Positions 23,927-32,599 of a stretch of 32,787 nucleotides of DNA are shown one piece after another. Both the position numbers and the translations under genes were made by a program. Origin of the DNA: Clostridia bacterium (lineage in GTDB: Bacteria; Bacillota; DSM-12270; Thermacetogeniales; Thermacetogeniaceae); NCBI GenBank assembly GCA_902812385.1, contig CADDZD010000021.1, positions 1 through 32,787 of the forward strand, written 5' to 3'. Position 1 is the first letter of the stretch; every line of letters starts with the position of its first letter. The notes beneath the pieces are model-generated. The model was not told the DNA's origin. It was given only the letters and a program-made list of their open reading frames with translations, and did no database searches.

Positions 23927-25363
23927 TCAAAGTTCTAATTGCGGTGGCAGTTCCTTGTATCCCTTGGACAGTATTGCTTCGTAGATGATACCGATAATGA
24001 GCCAGATGGTACCCACAGTTAAGGCGTATTTGTCAAGACTTAAGAACACCCACATTACCACGATGAAACCCGCCAGGGGCGCCAGGAAATATCTCGGGAA
24101 ATATTTTGCCGGTGGCACCCAGTTCTCCGGTTCGCCAAGACTCTCAGGGCCGACCCCCTTCTTTTTAATATAATAAAGCCAGATTACACCCAGGTTCAGA
24201 GCGGCAAAACCGCCAAGGGCACCGTAGTTGATCAGAGTTGTGATCCTGTCGACGGTGAAAATAATCCCTAGTACATATTCGATAGTCACGATCAAGATGA
24301 TGTTCCAATGCGGTGTCTTCCATCTCTTATTGATCGCCGCGAAAATCACTTTCGGGATCATATTGTCACGTCCCATACCGTAGAGGAGACGCGCCCCCGC
24401 GGCTGTTGCCACCACGTTAAAAACACCCATAGCAAGCAGGAATCCAGCCGTATAGAAGGCTGCGAAGCCACGACCGCCGGCTATTTCGGATACCTTCATC
24501 AGTGTGGTTTCCGCCCAGCCGGGTTGGGTGATCAGGTGCTGCCAGTTGGGAATCACGAGCATTCCTAAATATCCCGTCATTACCATCGTGAAGGCGCCGA
24601 TGAGAATCGAATAATAAATGGCCTTGGGAATATCCCGTTTAGGGTAATGGGTTTCCTCGGCGAGGGTGGTGATGGCATCGAATCCCAGGTAACTGAGCAC
24701 ACAGACCGAAGTGGCCGCCGCCAGCGCTCCGAAGCTGCTGAATTTGAACGGCAATGTGCTGAAGAGCGTCCCGGTACCAACGTGATGGACCTGGACCGCA
24801 TAACCCCAGACAAAGAAGGCTGTAAAGACCACAAACTCACCGATAGCAACCATCCAAAGTCCGAGTTTGGCCATCAGTTCCACCCCGAAAAGGTTCAACA
24901 GACCCATACTGACCGCAAATATCAGCAACCAGACGGCATAGGGAATCTGAGGATAAAACTGTCCGATGTAGATGGATGCGCTCATCGATGTCACAGTAGG
25001 TATCAAGATGTAGTCAAGGATCAAAACCCACCCGGCCAGGAAACCGACGTGGGGGTTCCAGCCGCGCCCCACGTAATTGTAAATAGAGCCGGCAAGCGGG
25101 TAATTTTTAACCATAACAGAATAGCTCATTGCGGTAAAAAGCATGGCAATTCCGGCTAAAGCATACGGGAGAGCGACGGTTCCACCGGAAATCTGCAAGA
25201 TAAATCCAAATATAATGGCCGGTGCAATGGGGATCATGTAGTTAATTCCGAAAGCCGTCAGTTCCCATATGTTCAAAGAACGTTTCAATTCCTGCTTATA
25301 ACCGAATTTCTCTAATTCCTGCTCTGCCAGTCTATCCTCGTTGCTCACAACAGATTCAGCCAT
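23927..25363 (-). CDS. APC-family amino acid/polyamine permease
   Basis: A 478-residue membrane protein with about twelve hydrophobic segments. The first unwound helix of the APC fold is seen in ELTAFGINYMIPIAPAIIFG, and FDAITTLAEETHYPKRDIPK is the conserved cytoplasmic motif between helices 6 and 7. AAGGAGGG precedes ATG 25363. It most resembles the PuuP-like/amino-acid transporter branch; the substrate cannot be told from sequence. Its place in a glycine-riboswitch transcript suggests glycine or a glycine-related amine or amino acid, and the direction (uptake or efflux) is open. Confidence 0.9.
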   Translation of the reverse strand: MAESVVSNEDRLAEQELEKFGYKQELKRSLNIWELTAFGINYMIPIAPAIIFGFILQISGGTVALPYALAGIAMLFTAMSYSVMVKNYPLAGSIYNYVGRGWNPHVGFLAGWVLILDYILIPTVTSMSASIYIGQFYPQIPYAVWLLIFAVSMGLLNLFGVELMAKLGLWMVAIGEFVVFTAFFVWGYAVQVHHVGTGTLFSTLPFKFSSFGALAAATSVCVLSYLGFDAITTLAEETHYPKRDIPKAIYYSILIGAFTMVMTGYLGMLVIPNWQHLITQPGWAETTLMKVSEIAGGRGFAAFYTAGFLLAMGVFNVVATAAGARLLYGMGRDNMIPKVIFAAINKRWKTPHWNIILIVTIEYVLGIIFTVDRITTLINYGALGGFAALNLGVIWLYYIKKKGVGPESLGEPENWVPPAKYFPRYFLAPLAGFIVVMWVFLSLDKYALTVGTIWLIIGIIYEAILSKGYKELPPQLEL

Positions 25364-25437
25364 AAATACCCTCCTTTTTGTCTTTTCCTCTCCTCCTGGA
25401 TCCTCAGATCACTCCCAACCGGTGCTGCTGTTACATC

Positions 25438-25735
25438 TTAACCCCTCCCCCCTTTACCAAGTGTAGGCGAACCGTAACCGGTCAGCAGCTACTTCAAGGG
25501 CTACCCGTATCCACCAGCAAAGGATTCCTTTTCAAAGAGATGTTTTTGTTCTTCGTTGTGATAATCATGGTATTGCCTTAACCCACCCTGCTGATGATGA
25601 GGGCTGATTTGCCGGTTGCCCCTGCCGAAGATATACCCCTGGCCGCCGATCACGGTGACCACTATTTTCGCCCTTCCGTCTTAAAAAGGTCCACCAAGCG
25701 GCTTTCGGGCGAAAACAATCTTTCCACTTTGGCAC
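25438..25735 (-). pseudogene. Decayed C-terminal piece of a second COG3199-type NAD kinase
   Basis: In broken frames the minus strand reads RLVDLFKTEG, KIVVTVIGGQGYIFGRGNRQ and then IITTKNKNISLKRNPLLVDT, ending LTGYGSPTLGKGG. This parallels the end of the intact kinase at 27695 (LLDILDTGKPAAIVVTIIGG; QGLIFGRGNQQIS; IIVIATKNKLAGLGNKPLLV). At least two frameshifts and a missing N-terminal two thirds make it non-functional. It is not identical to the intact gene, so it is an older or separately acquired paralogue rather than a fresh duplication. Confidence 0.75.
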
Positions 25736-25742
25736 TTAAAAG

Positions 25743-27647
25743 TCACGAGCAATTCCTCTTAATCCCAAGGCTCAAAAAGGTATCGCCTTCTTTGATTATC
25801 ATCCCCATCTGAACCAGTTTAACTAGAGCTCTGTTTAATTCATCCCCCCTGCTCAAAGCACTTGACAAGCATTTCGCCATGTCGCTTTCAGTTCCGGGCT
25901 CATCGAAAAACAGATAAACTTCTCTTTCAAGTCCTTTCAGGATAAAATGTTGCGCGGGAGCAAAGGGCGATCTGGCATCAACAATTTTCAATTGTTCGCC
26001 CTCATCATAAACATCCAGCCTGGCCCAACCTCTGTGTTGCTTCCATATCACCACCATTTCCGCCAGTTTCCTGGTATACTCAGCAAGATGCTCCCTGGAA
26101 GGATATTGAGCGGTAAAGTAGTAAGCCAGATTATCTATACTGTCGTTTGTCAAGGCATAAACATAGGAGTATGCAGGGTAGGCCTTAATATTTTTCAAGT
26201 TAAAATAATCCGGATTTTCGTACATAGGGCTAAAACGCTCCAGGCGTACCTCTCCTGTAAAGTTAGGTGGATCCAGATGAAATAAAAGCGGCGCTATCCG
26301 AGCCATTGCCTGGTAGGCCTCAGAGGGTTCTTCAGGGAAACCCCATAGAAGGTTCCAGACTACTTCAATTCCTAATTCTTTACACCACTTGAGAAAAGCT
26401 ATGTTTTTTATCGCCCTGGTTCCTTTTTTCATCAGTTGCAATATACGACTATTTAAGGTTTCAATGCCGGCTTCCAGTCTTCTTACACCGATTTCTACCA
26501 ATCGCTTTAAATCTTCGCGTTTGAGCTCCGGGCGCACCTGCACATAGACTATCTCCGGAATCTCTTGTGTTTCTCTAAAAGCCTCGGCAACTTTCCCGAC
26601 AACTGCGGTTGATAATGCCTCGTCGGTGACGCAGATCTGGAAATCGGTCTTCAAACTACTGACATGCTTCAGTTCAGTTGCAAATCTGTCTCCTGTTTTG
26701 TTCCGGTAAACCAAGGTTGGACTGGCCTGACCGCAGAATATACAGCGCACCTTTTCTCCCCAAAAACAGCCACGGGAACCCTCTAGCAGCAATCTTCCCT
26801 GTCGCCGGCTCATAAAACTATGCTCCCACTGCTCTATAAAATCGGAATAATCGGGGAAAGGCAGTTCATCCAGGTGACTTACCGCTGGAGCATACCAATA
26901 ATTGCTATCGGGGTTCTTATCTAATTTCCGGGACAGGGAACCACTCTGAAGTTCCATTTTCGTCCAAACGCCAGGAATATCTTTTATCTCTTCATTTCTA
27001 AGCACACTTCGCACTATTTCCGGAAAAACTATTTCCCCTTCCCCGGACACGACGAAATCAACTTCAGGAAAGCTCTTTAAGGTTTGTAGTCCCATAATCC
27101 CCCTTACATTTGGGCCTCCTACTATTACCTTAACCTCTGGTGCCCGTTTTTTTATGGCCCTGGCAAGGGCCAGTGATGCGGCTTGTTGGTGTACTCCCAA
27201 GGTTAATCCGACAATCCGGGGACTGGACGCTAGTATTTTATCTGTACATTTATCCAGGAACTCTTCTACCCCCGCACGTACCCTCAAAATCTCTTCCCAT
27301 ATAGGACCGAAGAGGTTTTCCTTCCCAAAATGGAGTACAGCATGCTCTTTAAGCCCTCCGGCTAATACATCCCGGGCGTAGGCATCGACATTGGGTAATG
27401 AGCCGGGAAACAAGTATTCAGCAAAAATCCAATCACTGAAAAGATCTGGCAAATGCCAGGTACCTATCTTGTCGTACAGCCACCCCCCTGTTATTTCGGC
27501 AAAATCAAGTGTAAAATACCATACTTTGCTTTTTATACTCTCCCGGCTCAAAACGGCTTTCAATAGGCCCAGAGCCAACGACGGCTGCTTATAACTAGCA
27601 AAGGGCATAGAAACTAGTATTACATCCATCCTGCTATTTTCCGCCAC
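25743..27647 (-). CDS. B12-binding radical SAM protein, RiPP-maturase (rSAM_ocin_1) type
   Basis: 634 residues from GTG 27647. The N-terminal Rossmann-like B12 region shows DVILVSMPFASYKQPSLALG and GLTLGVHQQAASLALARAIK with VIVGGPN (residues 10-200). The radical SAM cluster is C294, C302 and C305 in SRGCFWGEKVRCIFCG; the C-x7-C-x2-C spacing and the GCxWGEK motif are those of the bacteriocin/RiPP maturation radical SAM family 1 (TIGR03975), not of methylthiotransferases. RLEAGIETLNSRILQLMKKG and WNLLWGFPEE complete the barrel; about 150 C-terminal residues are family-specific. In that family, members with B12 are C-methyltransferases on peptides. No precursor peptide is visible nearby. It lies 47 bases after the NAD-kinase gene. 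Confidence 0.85.
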   Translation of the reverse strand: MAENSRMDVILVSMPFASYKQPSLALGLLKAVLSRESIKSKVWYFTLDFAEITGGWLYDKIGTWHLPDLFSDWIFAEYLFPGSLPNVDAYARDVLAGGLKEHAVLHFGKENLFGPIWEEILRVRAGVEEFLDKCTDKILASSPRIVGLTLGVHQQAASLALARAIKKRAPEVKVIVGGPNVRGIMGLQTLKSFPEVDFVVSGEGEIVFPEIVRSVLRNEEIKDIPGVWTKMELQSGSLSRKLDKNPDSNYWYAPAVSHLDELPFPDYSDFIEQWEHSFMSRRQGRLLLEGSRGCFWGEKVRCIFCGQASPTLVYRNKTGDRFATELKHVSSLKTDFQICVTDEALSTAVVGKVAEAFRETQEIPEIVYVQVRPELKREDLKRLVEIGVRRLEAGIETLNSRILQLMKKGTRAIKNIAFLKWCKELGIEVVWNLLWGFPEEPSEAYQAMARIAPLLFHLDPPNFTGEVRLERFSPMYENPDYFNLKNIKAYPAYSYVYALTNDSIDNLAYYFTAQYPSREHLAEYTRKLAEMVVIWKQHRGWARLDVYDEGEQLKIVDARSPFAPAQHFILKGLEREVYLFFDEPGTESDMAKCLSSALSRGDELNRALVKLVQMGMIIKEGDTFLSLGIKRNCS

Positions 27648-27694
27648 AAACCGGCTCTCCCTTCTTCAACTCGACAATTCCTTTTATATGCCTG

Positions 27695-28810
27695 TTACTG
27701 GCTCACCTTCCACAATCGCTGCTCATGATAGCCTGTTGTTACGCGGATATATCCTTCCAGCATCCGATCTGTTTCTTCATCACCGGTATCCACAAGCAGA
27801 GGCTTATTTCCCAATCCCGCCAGTTTGTTCTTTGTTGCAATAACAATAATGTTTTCACGCCCTACCCTTTTAATAACATCGGCACTGATCTGCTGATTTC
27901 CGCGTCCGAATATGAGACCCTGCCCGCCTATTATAGTCACAACGATCGCTGCAGGCTTTCCAGTATCCAGAATGTCCAATAAATGTTTTTCATTTACATC
28001 ATAACCGATAAACTTTCTATCGAGGACCACATCAACACCCAGCAATGTACCTCCTTCACCAATCTTGTCCTTAATCACCTTGGTCGTGGTCCCCGGGCCA
28101 AGTATATAAATCCATCCCTGTTTCATCTCGTCCAAAACCCGAAAGGCGATATTCTCTACATCGACCTCTTCGCTGCCACGTCCGCCGGCCTTAGCGCTCT
28201 GGACAAAAACCGGTTCGTCCGGCACCGTCATGTAGCCGAAAAGTCTTGCGGTGACCCTACCGTTCCTGAAGGCTTCTTCGTCTATATCCATAACCTCTGC
28301 CTGTTTTGTTTTACGGATCTTACCGGCTAAATATCCATAAGCAACCTCTCCAGCCCGTTTTGGATTAACGGCATATACTGCAGAATGGATCTTAACTCCA
28401 GACGGAATACCGAGGACTACTACCTTCCCATCGATTGCGGAATAAACATCCCTGGCCGTGCCGTCTCCCCCTGCAAATAAAAGGATGTCTATATCATGAT
28501 CTGAGATAAGGGCCGCCGCCCTCTTTGTGTCCTCCGAAGTGGTATTACCAGGTACTATCGTACCGACTACTTTTATGTTCTCTAACCCTGCCGCTCTGGC
28601 TTCGCTTTCACCCATCTCAGACGGACAAGTAATAATCTCATGTTCATCCTTTAACGGGGATAACTTTTTTAAAGCTTCGATTGCCCGGCGAGGTGACTCT
28701 GGCACTGCCCCGGATTCTTTACATAGATCGACAATACCATCCGTACCTTTATAACCAAGCTTGCCGCCCATGCCTGCAATTGGGTTGACGATTAATCCGA
28801 CTTTTTTCAA
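27695..28810 (-). CDS. ATP-NAD kinase family protein (COG3199, AcoX-like)
   Basis: Predicted to phosphorylate NAD(H) to NADP(H) with ATP or polyphosphate. 371 residues from TTG 28810 (GGAGGTG 7 bases upstream). MKKVGLIVNPIAGMGGKLGY and the diacylglycerol/NAD-kinase signature LLFAGGDGTARDV give the fold; VPGNTTSEDTKRAA, GIPSGVKIHSAVYAVNP and IIGGQGLIFGRGNQQIS are typical of COG3199, whose members often sit beside keto-acid dehydrogenase or acetoin genes. Here it follows the divergent gcvP pair after a 95-base gap that holds a 15-bp hairpin. A role in providing NADP for this pathway is inference. Confidence 0.9.
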   Translation of the reverse strand: MKKVGLIVNPIAGMGGKLGYKGTDGIVDLCKESGAVPESPRRAIEALKKLSPLKDEHEIITCPSEMGESEARAAGLENIKVVGTIVPGNTTSEDTKRAAALISDHDIDILLFAGGDGTARDVYSAIDGKVVVLGIPSGVKIHSAVYAVNPKRAGEVAYGYLAGKIRKTKQAEVMDIDEEAFRNGRVTARLFGYMTVPDEPVFVQSAKAGGRGSEEVDVENIAFRVLDEMKQGWIYILGPGTTTKVIKDKIGEGGTLLGVDVVLDRKFIGYDVNEKHLLDILDTGKPAAIVVTIIGGQGLIFGRGNQQISADVIKRVGRENIIVIATKNKLAGLGNKPLLVDTGDEETDRMLEGYIRVTTGYHEQRLWKVSQ

Positions 28811-28851
28811 ACCTTTACACCTCCAGTGCCGTGTGAGAGAAGAAAAGGTTG

Positions 28852-28887
28852 CATCTCTGCGGGATGAACCGGCATCCCGCAGAGATG
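28852..28887 (-). repeat. Perfect 15-bp hairpin between gcvPB2 and the NAD-kinase gene
   Basis: CATCTCTGCGGGATG (28852-28866) and its exact complement (28873-28887) enclose a 6-base loop. On the minus strand it is followed by CAACCTTTTCTTC, a weak U-rich stretch. It could be a partial terminator or an mRNA-stabilising structure at the 3' end of the gcvPB2 message. Confidence 0.8.
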
Positions 28888-28905
28888 TTCCTTATTTCTG
28901 ATTTA

Positions 28906-30468
28906 CTAAGCTTTTTTATGCTTCTTGAGATAAGCTCTCCACGTAAGGGCCCACTTGTTAGGATCGTCCAGGGAAGCCTCGTCGTCACGCTTGTGGGATG
29001 CACACTTGTACGGTGCATTCTTTACAAATTCCGGATCCTTCTTGGCCTCTTCCACTATCTGGGCCAATGCCTCTACGTATTCGTCCAGATCTTCCTTGCG
29101 GTAAGTCTCACAAGGCTCTAGGGTCATGGGCTCCGGTACCACCCACGGATGGTGGCTGGACCAATAGTGCTGAATACCATAGTCGCCTATGCGGCGCATG
29201 ACATCATCAGTACCCACACCGGTCTCCTCTGTGAGCTTGCGCCAGCTATAACGCGCTTCTTCTAAGCGGAAACGACCTTCGGCATAGGGCACCTCTAGTT
29301 CGGGAATCCGTTCAAGGAGCTTCTTCTGGAGATAGTTATGGTTGATAGTCGAAATCTCAGATACTTCACGCAAATATTCTTTGCCAACAGCCATAACCCA
29401 GGCATATGCCCTTATAAGCACCGTCGCCGGTCCGACAAATTGACGTACCTTGCCTATGCTTTGAGGACGGTTGTAATCAAGATAGTATTTACTTCCATCA
29501 TATTCCACCGTTGGCACCGGAAGATATTTAATTAGGTGTTCGCGCACACCCAAGGCACCTAATCCCGGGCCAGAGCATCCATGAGGGGTACCGAAAGTCT
29601 TATGAATGTTAAAGTGGCACATATCGAACCCTGCTTCCCTTGCCCTAGCAATGCCCAGCAAGACGTTGGCATTAGCCTGGTCGTAGAAGCAAAGGCCACC
29701 AGCGTCGTGTACCATCTTTACAATTTTATCAATGTTTAAATTATAGATGCCCGTATCCTCAGGGTTGGTTATAAACAGACCCGCTGTCCTTTCAGATATA
29801 GCTTCCTCAAACGCTTCGAGGGGTGGATAGCCATCCGGACCTGGCGGCAGGATTATGAGCTTAAAGCCAGCGGTTGCAGGGCTCGCATGATCACACGGAT
29901 GAGTAAAGGCCGCACTTATTATCTCGTCCTTTTTACCCCAGTTGCCGTGTTCAATATGATAAGCGCGCATTATGCAGGCGGCAGTAAATACGGCATGGGC
30001 GCCACCCTGAGGATGGAGAAGAAATTTATCCATTCCCGATACTTCTTTGAGGATCTGCTCGAACTCATAGTATATTTGCAATATCCCCTGTATGGTATCT
30101 TCATCCTGCCAGGGATGCAGAGCTGCTATTCCAGGGAGATAAGCAATTTCTTCATTGATACGAGGATTATACTTCATTGTGCAGGTGCCTTCGCTGATGT
30201 CGTTACATAGATTGGCACCCAAGGTCTCCTGGGCCAGGTGCAGATAATGGGCCAGCACCGACTTTTGATCGAGCTCCGGTAATCCTGGTGGAGTTTTTCT
30301 CCTGATACTGGATGGAATCAGTTTCTCAGCATCCCCCACCGCCTCCTGTAATTCCTTTTCTGGGGGAGGCGGAACTACACCGCGAAGTCCTGGTGTGGAG
30401 AGTTCAAAGATTATAGGTTCATCCCACCGTGCTTGATGGAAGTTTTTACGGACCTTAACAATACCCAT
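28906..30468 (-). CDS. Divergent GcvPB paralogue (P-protein subunit 2-like PLP enzyme)
   Basis: Start ATG 30468 (MGIVKVRKNFHQARWDEPII) with AGGAGG 8 bases upstream. 520 residues, about 35 longer than the canonical GcvPB at 17193. The PLP lysine is kept (K290 in HFNIHKTFGTPHG), as are GTCTMKYNPRINEE and DQANANVLLGIA. But the active-site surroundings differ: [11 protein letters not shown] becomes [21 protein letters not shown] becomes PQGGAHAVF, and GGGGPGSGP becomes GCSGPGLGA. So it is a PLP-dependent relative with a probably different substrate or acceptor. It follows its GcvPA-like partner by 36 bases. Confidence 0.9.
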   Translation of the reverse strand: MGIVKVRKNFHQARWDEPIIFELSTPGLRGVVPPPPEKELQEAVGDAEKLIPSSIRRKTPPGLPELDQKSVLAHYLHLAQETLGANLCNDISEGTCTMKYNPRINEEIAYLPGIAALHPWQDEDTIQGILQIYYEFEQILKEVSGMDKFLLHPQGGAHAVFTAACIMRAYHIEHGNWGKKDEIISAAFTHPCDHASPATAGFKLIILPPGPDGYPPLEAFEEAISERTAGLFITNPEDTGIYNLNIDKIVKMVHDAGGLCFYDQANANVLLGIARAREAGFDMCHFNIHKTFGTPHGCSGPGLGALGVREHLIKYLPVPTVEYDGSKYYLDYNRPQSIGKVRQFVGPATVLIRAYAWVMAVGKEYLREVSEISTINHNYLQKKLLERIPELEVPYAEGRFRLEEARYSWRKLTEETGVGTDDVMRRIGDYGIQHYWSSHHPWVVPEPMTLEPCETYRKEDLDEYVEALAQIVEEAKKDPEFVKNAPYKCASHKRDDEASLDDPNKWALTWRAYLKKHKKA

Positions 30469-30504
30469 TTTATTTTCCTCCTTTCCTAACACTACTTAAA
30501 GTTT

Positions 30505-31899
30505 TCATGCAACTATCTCTGTTAAAGCCCTGGCCAAATTGTCAATATCTTGCTTGGTATGGACCTCCGTCACACAGTACAAAGCACTCTGCCCCAGTTG
30601 GGGGAAACCCTGAGACAGATCATAGCCGCCAAAAACTTTGTAATCGAGAAGTTTTTTGTTGATCTCTTTAACCGTTTTCCCGGTCTCATCGAAGTTAACT
30701 ACAAATTCTTTGAAGTGAGCGCCTTTGAAATGCGGCGATTTAATCCCTTTGATCTGCCCCAGCACCTTTGCCGCATAGGCAGCCCTCTGCAAGCAACCCT
30801 CTCCGATCTCCTGCATACCCTGGGGTCCGAGCAAGGCCATATACACTCCCGCTCCAATACCATGCAGCTGGGCCATAGTACCAAGGAAATCCTTGGCCTT
30901 GTCCCGGGAGGCATATGAAGTCCTCTCAAAAAGCACTTCACCAAAACCGTATTCGCCAGATTCAACTGTCGTCGTCAATCCAAACAATAACGATGGAAAC
31001 TCAGCCACGAATTTGGGATCGTCATGGGTTGCTATAAATCCTCCCAGGCCGCCTCCAAAACCCATGGGTATCCCTAGAGGTTGCACATCTCCGCAGGCGA
31101 TGTCGGCACCATATCTTGCCGGAGGTTCAAGAACTCCCAGGGAAATAGGGTCAACACCCACACTTACGATGGCACCGTATTCATGCGCCAGCTTGGCTAT
31201 CTCTTCACCCTGTGTCTCAATGACACCGAAGAAATTGGGGTTCTCAAAATAGACACAGGCAACCTTATCGGACATCTTGCGCTTTAAGTCGTCTATATCA
31301 ATCAATCCTGTGTCTGGATCAAAGCCGACAAGCTGGATGTCAGGTACTGTGGAGAAAGCAAAAGTCTTAATGCAGGCTAACCTCTCGGGACTTACGGCCC
31401 CACATATCAGAGCCTCGCTCCGCCCCGTAATACGAGCAGACATTCTCACAGTGGTACCGGCAGCAATACCCCAATCATAGGTCGGCGTATTGACTGCATC
31501 CATTTCCAGGAGTTCGCCAAGCATACTAGCGTATTCAAATTGGGCCTGAAACTTACCATGGTCAGCAAAGGCCTCGCCAACATAGGCTGTCAGGAATTCA
31601 TCGCGCTGCATTATGGTCTTTACCACAGCAGGCGTATAGTGCTGCCAGCATCCGCCGCCCAAAAAGCTAATATATTCTTCACAATTCTTGTTTTTGTCTA
31701 AAAGACCCTTGATATGCCTGAGAAGCTGATATTCGGAAAAAATACCATTAGGAATTTTTAGTTCTCCCTTAAAACGTAGATGCTCAGGTATCTGCCCGAA
31801 AATGTCTTCGGCGTTGTTGATGCCGATCTCTTTCAGCATCTGCTCCTTTATCTCTCGAGCAGAGTTGGGAATGTAGGGATGAGATGATAATTTTGTCAT
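30505..31899 (-). CDS. Divergent GcvPA paralogue (P-protein subunit 1-like)
   Basis: Start ATG 31899 (MTKLSSHPYIPNSAREIKEQ), 8 bases after GGAGGG; the ATG at 31905 is too close to that site. 464 residues. The fold matches GcvPA throughout (VDPISLGVLEPPARYGADIA; GDVQPLGIPMGFGGGLGGF). Motifs nearly invariant in glycine decarboxylases are replaced: GAGAYDHY is [20 protein letters not shown] is [21 protein letters not shown] is PTYDWGIAA, and the EQHIRRxKAxSNIC block is RTSYASRDKAKDFLG. First gene behind riboswitch 2, though about 660 bases separate them. No T, H or L gene accompanies it. Confidence 0.9.
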   Translation of the reverse strand: MTKLSSHPYIPNSAREIKEQMLKEIGINNAEDIFGQIPEHLRFKGELKIPNGIFSEYQLLRHIKGLLDKNKNCEEYISFLGGGCWQHYTPAVVKTIMQRDEFLTAYVGEAFADHGKFQAQFEYASMLGELLEMDAVNTPTYDWGIAAGTTVRMSARITGRSEALICGAVSPERLACIKTFAFSTVPDIQLVGFDPDTGLIDIDDLKRKMSDKVACVYFENPNFFGVIETQGEEIAKLAHEYGAIVSVGVDPISLGVLEPPARYGADIACGDVQPLGIPMGFGGGLGGFIATHDDPKFVAEFPSLLFGLTTTVESGEYGFGEVLFERTSYASRDKAKDFLGTMAQLHGIGAGVYMALLGPQGMQEIGEGCLQRAAYAAKVLGQIKGIKSPHFKGAHFKEFVVNFDETGKTVKEINKKLLDYKVFGGYDLSQGFPQLGQSALYCVTEVHTKQDIDNLARALTEIVA

Positions 31900-31905
31900 T
31901 GACAT

Positions 31906-32561
31906 ATCCCTCCTTCATTATTTTGGATACACAGAGATCAAAGATGATTTTTAAAACATTAGCTCCTTGATGCTATAACCATCCCCCCTTTTCCGATATT
32001 TTTAGCAAAATAATTAAACTTAATTAAATTTTTTCAATTACATCCGCAATCAATGACGAAAACTTGCCTTCAATGCCCCGGCGACTAGATGCTGTTCTTT
32101 TTGAGGGAAGAAATCATCCTGTCCTAAACCTCATGTGATCATGACGAGAAGAGTTGTTACCGCTGATGTTCTGCGTGAGTACAAAACAAAGATTGCAGTT
32201 AAGATTGTCCTTCCGCTTCCTGAAGATTCCGGGTGATGAGGTGGTGGGATCTTTACCTAAGATTGGATCTTTGTTAATAACACTGAACAGGTAGTTACTG
32301 TAGGCTACGTCTTTCCGATGGCCTTACTGTTTTACCTTGCTGCAGTACTGGGTATGGCGCATTTGGCCCACGAAACCAGGCCTTGATGATTTCTCCGGGA
32401 AGCTCAATCTAATTGTCCAACGGGAACAATTGTGCTGGAGATGCCGAAACCGCTTACTACAGCCACTTTTAAAACAGACTCGATGGTATAGGCCCCGTTC
32501 TTAAAGAAAAACATATTATTGACAATGTGAGGCCAGATATAATTAAAAGAAAAACTTAGCA
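31906..32561. other. Long leader between riboswitch 2 and the divergent gcvPA; decayed coding fragments
   Basis: No intact gene is convincing. On the plus strand a 31-codon frame (32141-32236) begins MTRRVVTADVLREYKTKIAV, and an open stretch ending at a TGA about 32385 reads DWIFVNNTEQVVTVGYVFPM and LLFYLAAVLGMAHLAHE, protein-like with one membrane helix. On the minus strand a 63-codon frame (32404-32595) is hydrophobic, but its ATG lies inside the riboswitch terminator. A further minus frame ends IEGKFSSLIADVIEKI near 32030. I take these as remnants of lost genes. About 31960-32040 is AT-rich and may hold a secondary promoter for gcvPA2. Confidence 0.4.
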
Positions 32562-32599
32562 AAACATAAAAGGGCACGGAAAATACTATTCCCATGCCC
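32562..32599 (-). terminator. Expression-platform terminator of glycine riboswitch 2
   Basis: On the minus strand GGGCATGGGAA (32589-32599) pairs with TTTTCCGTGCCC (32572-32583) through a short loop and is followed by TTTTATGTTTTGC. It directly follows the second aptamer, as in riboswitch 1. Confidence 0.8.

Noticed and set aside
32404-32595. Hydrophobic 63-residue frame as a possible riboswitch-controlled peptide or RiPP precursor
   Set aside because: Its ATG lies inside the riboswitch terminator stem, it lacks a leader-peptide motif, and it ends without similarity to anything recognised; kept only as part of the leader description.
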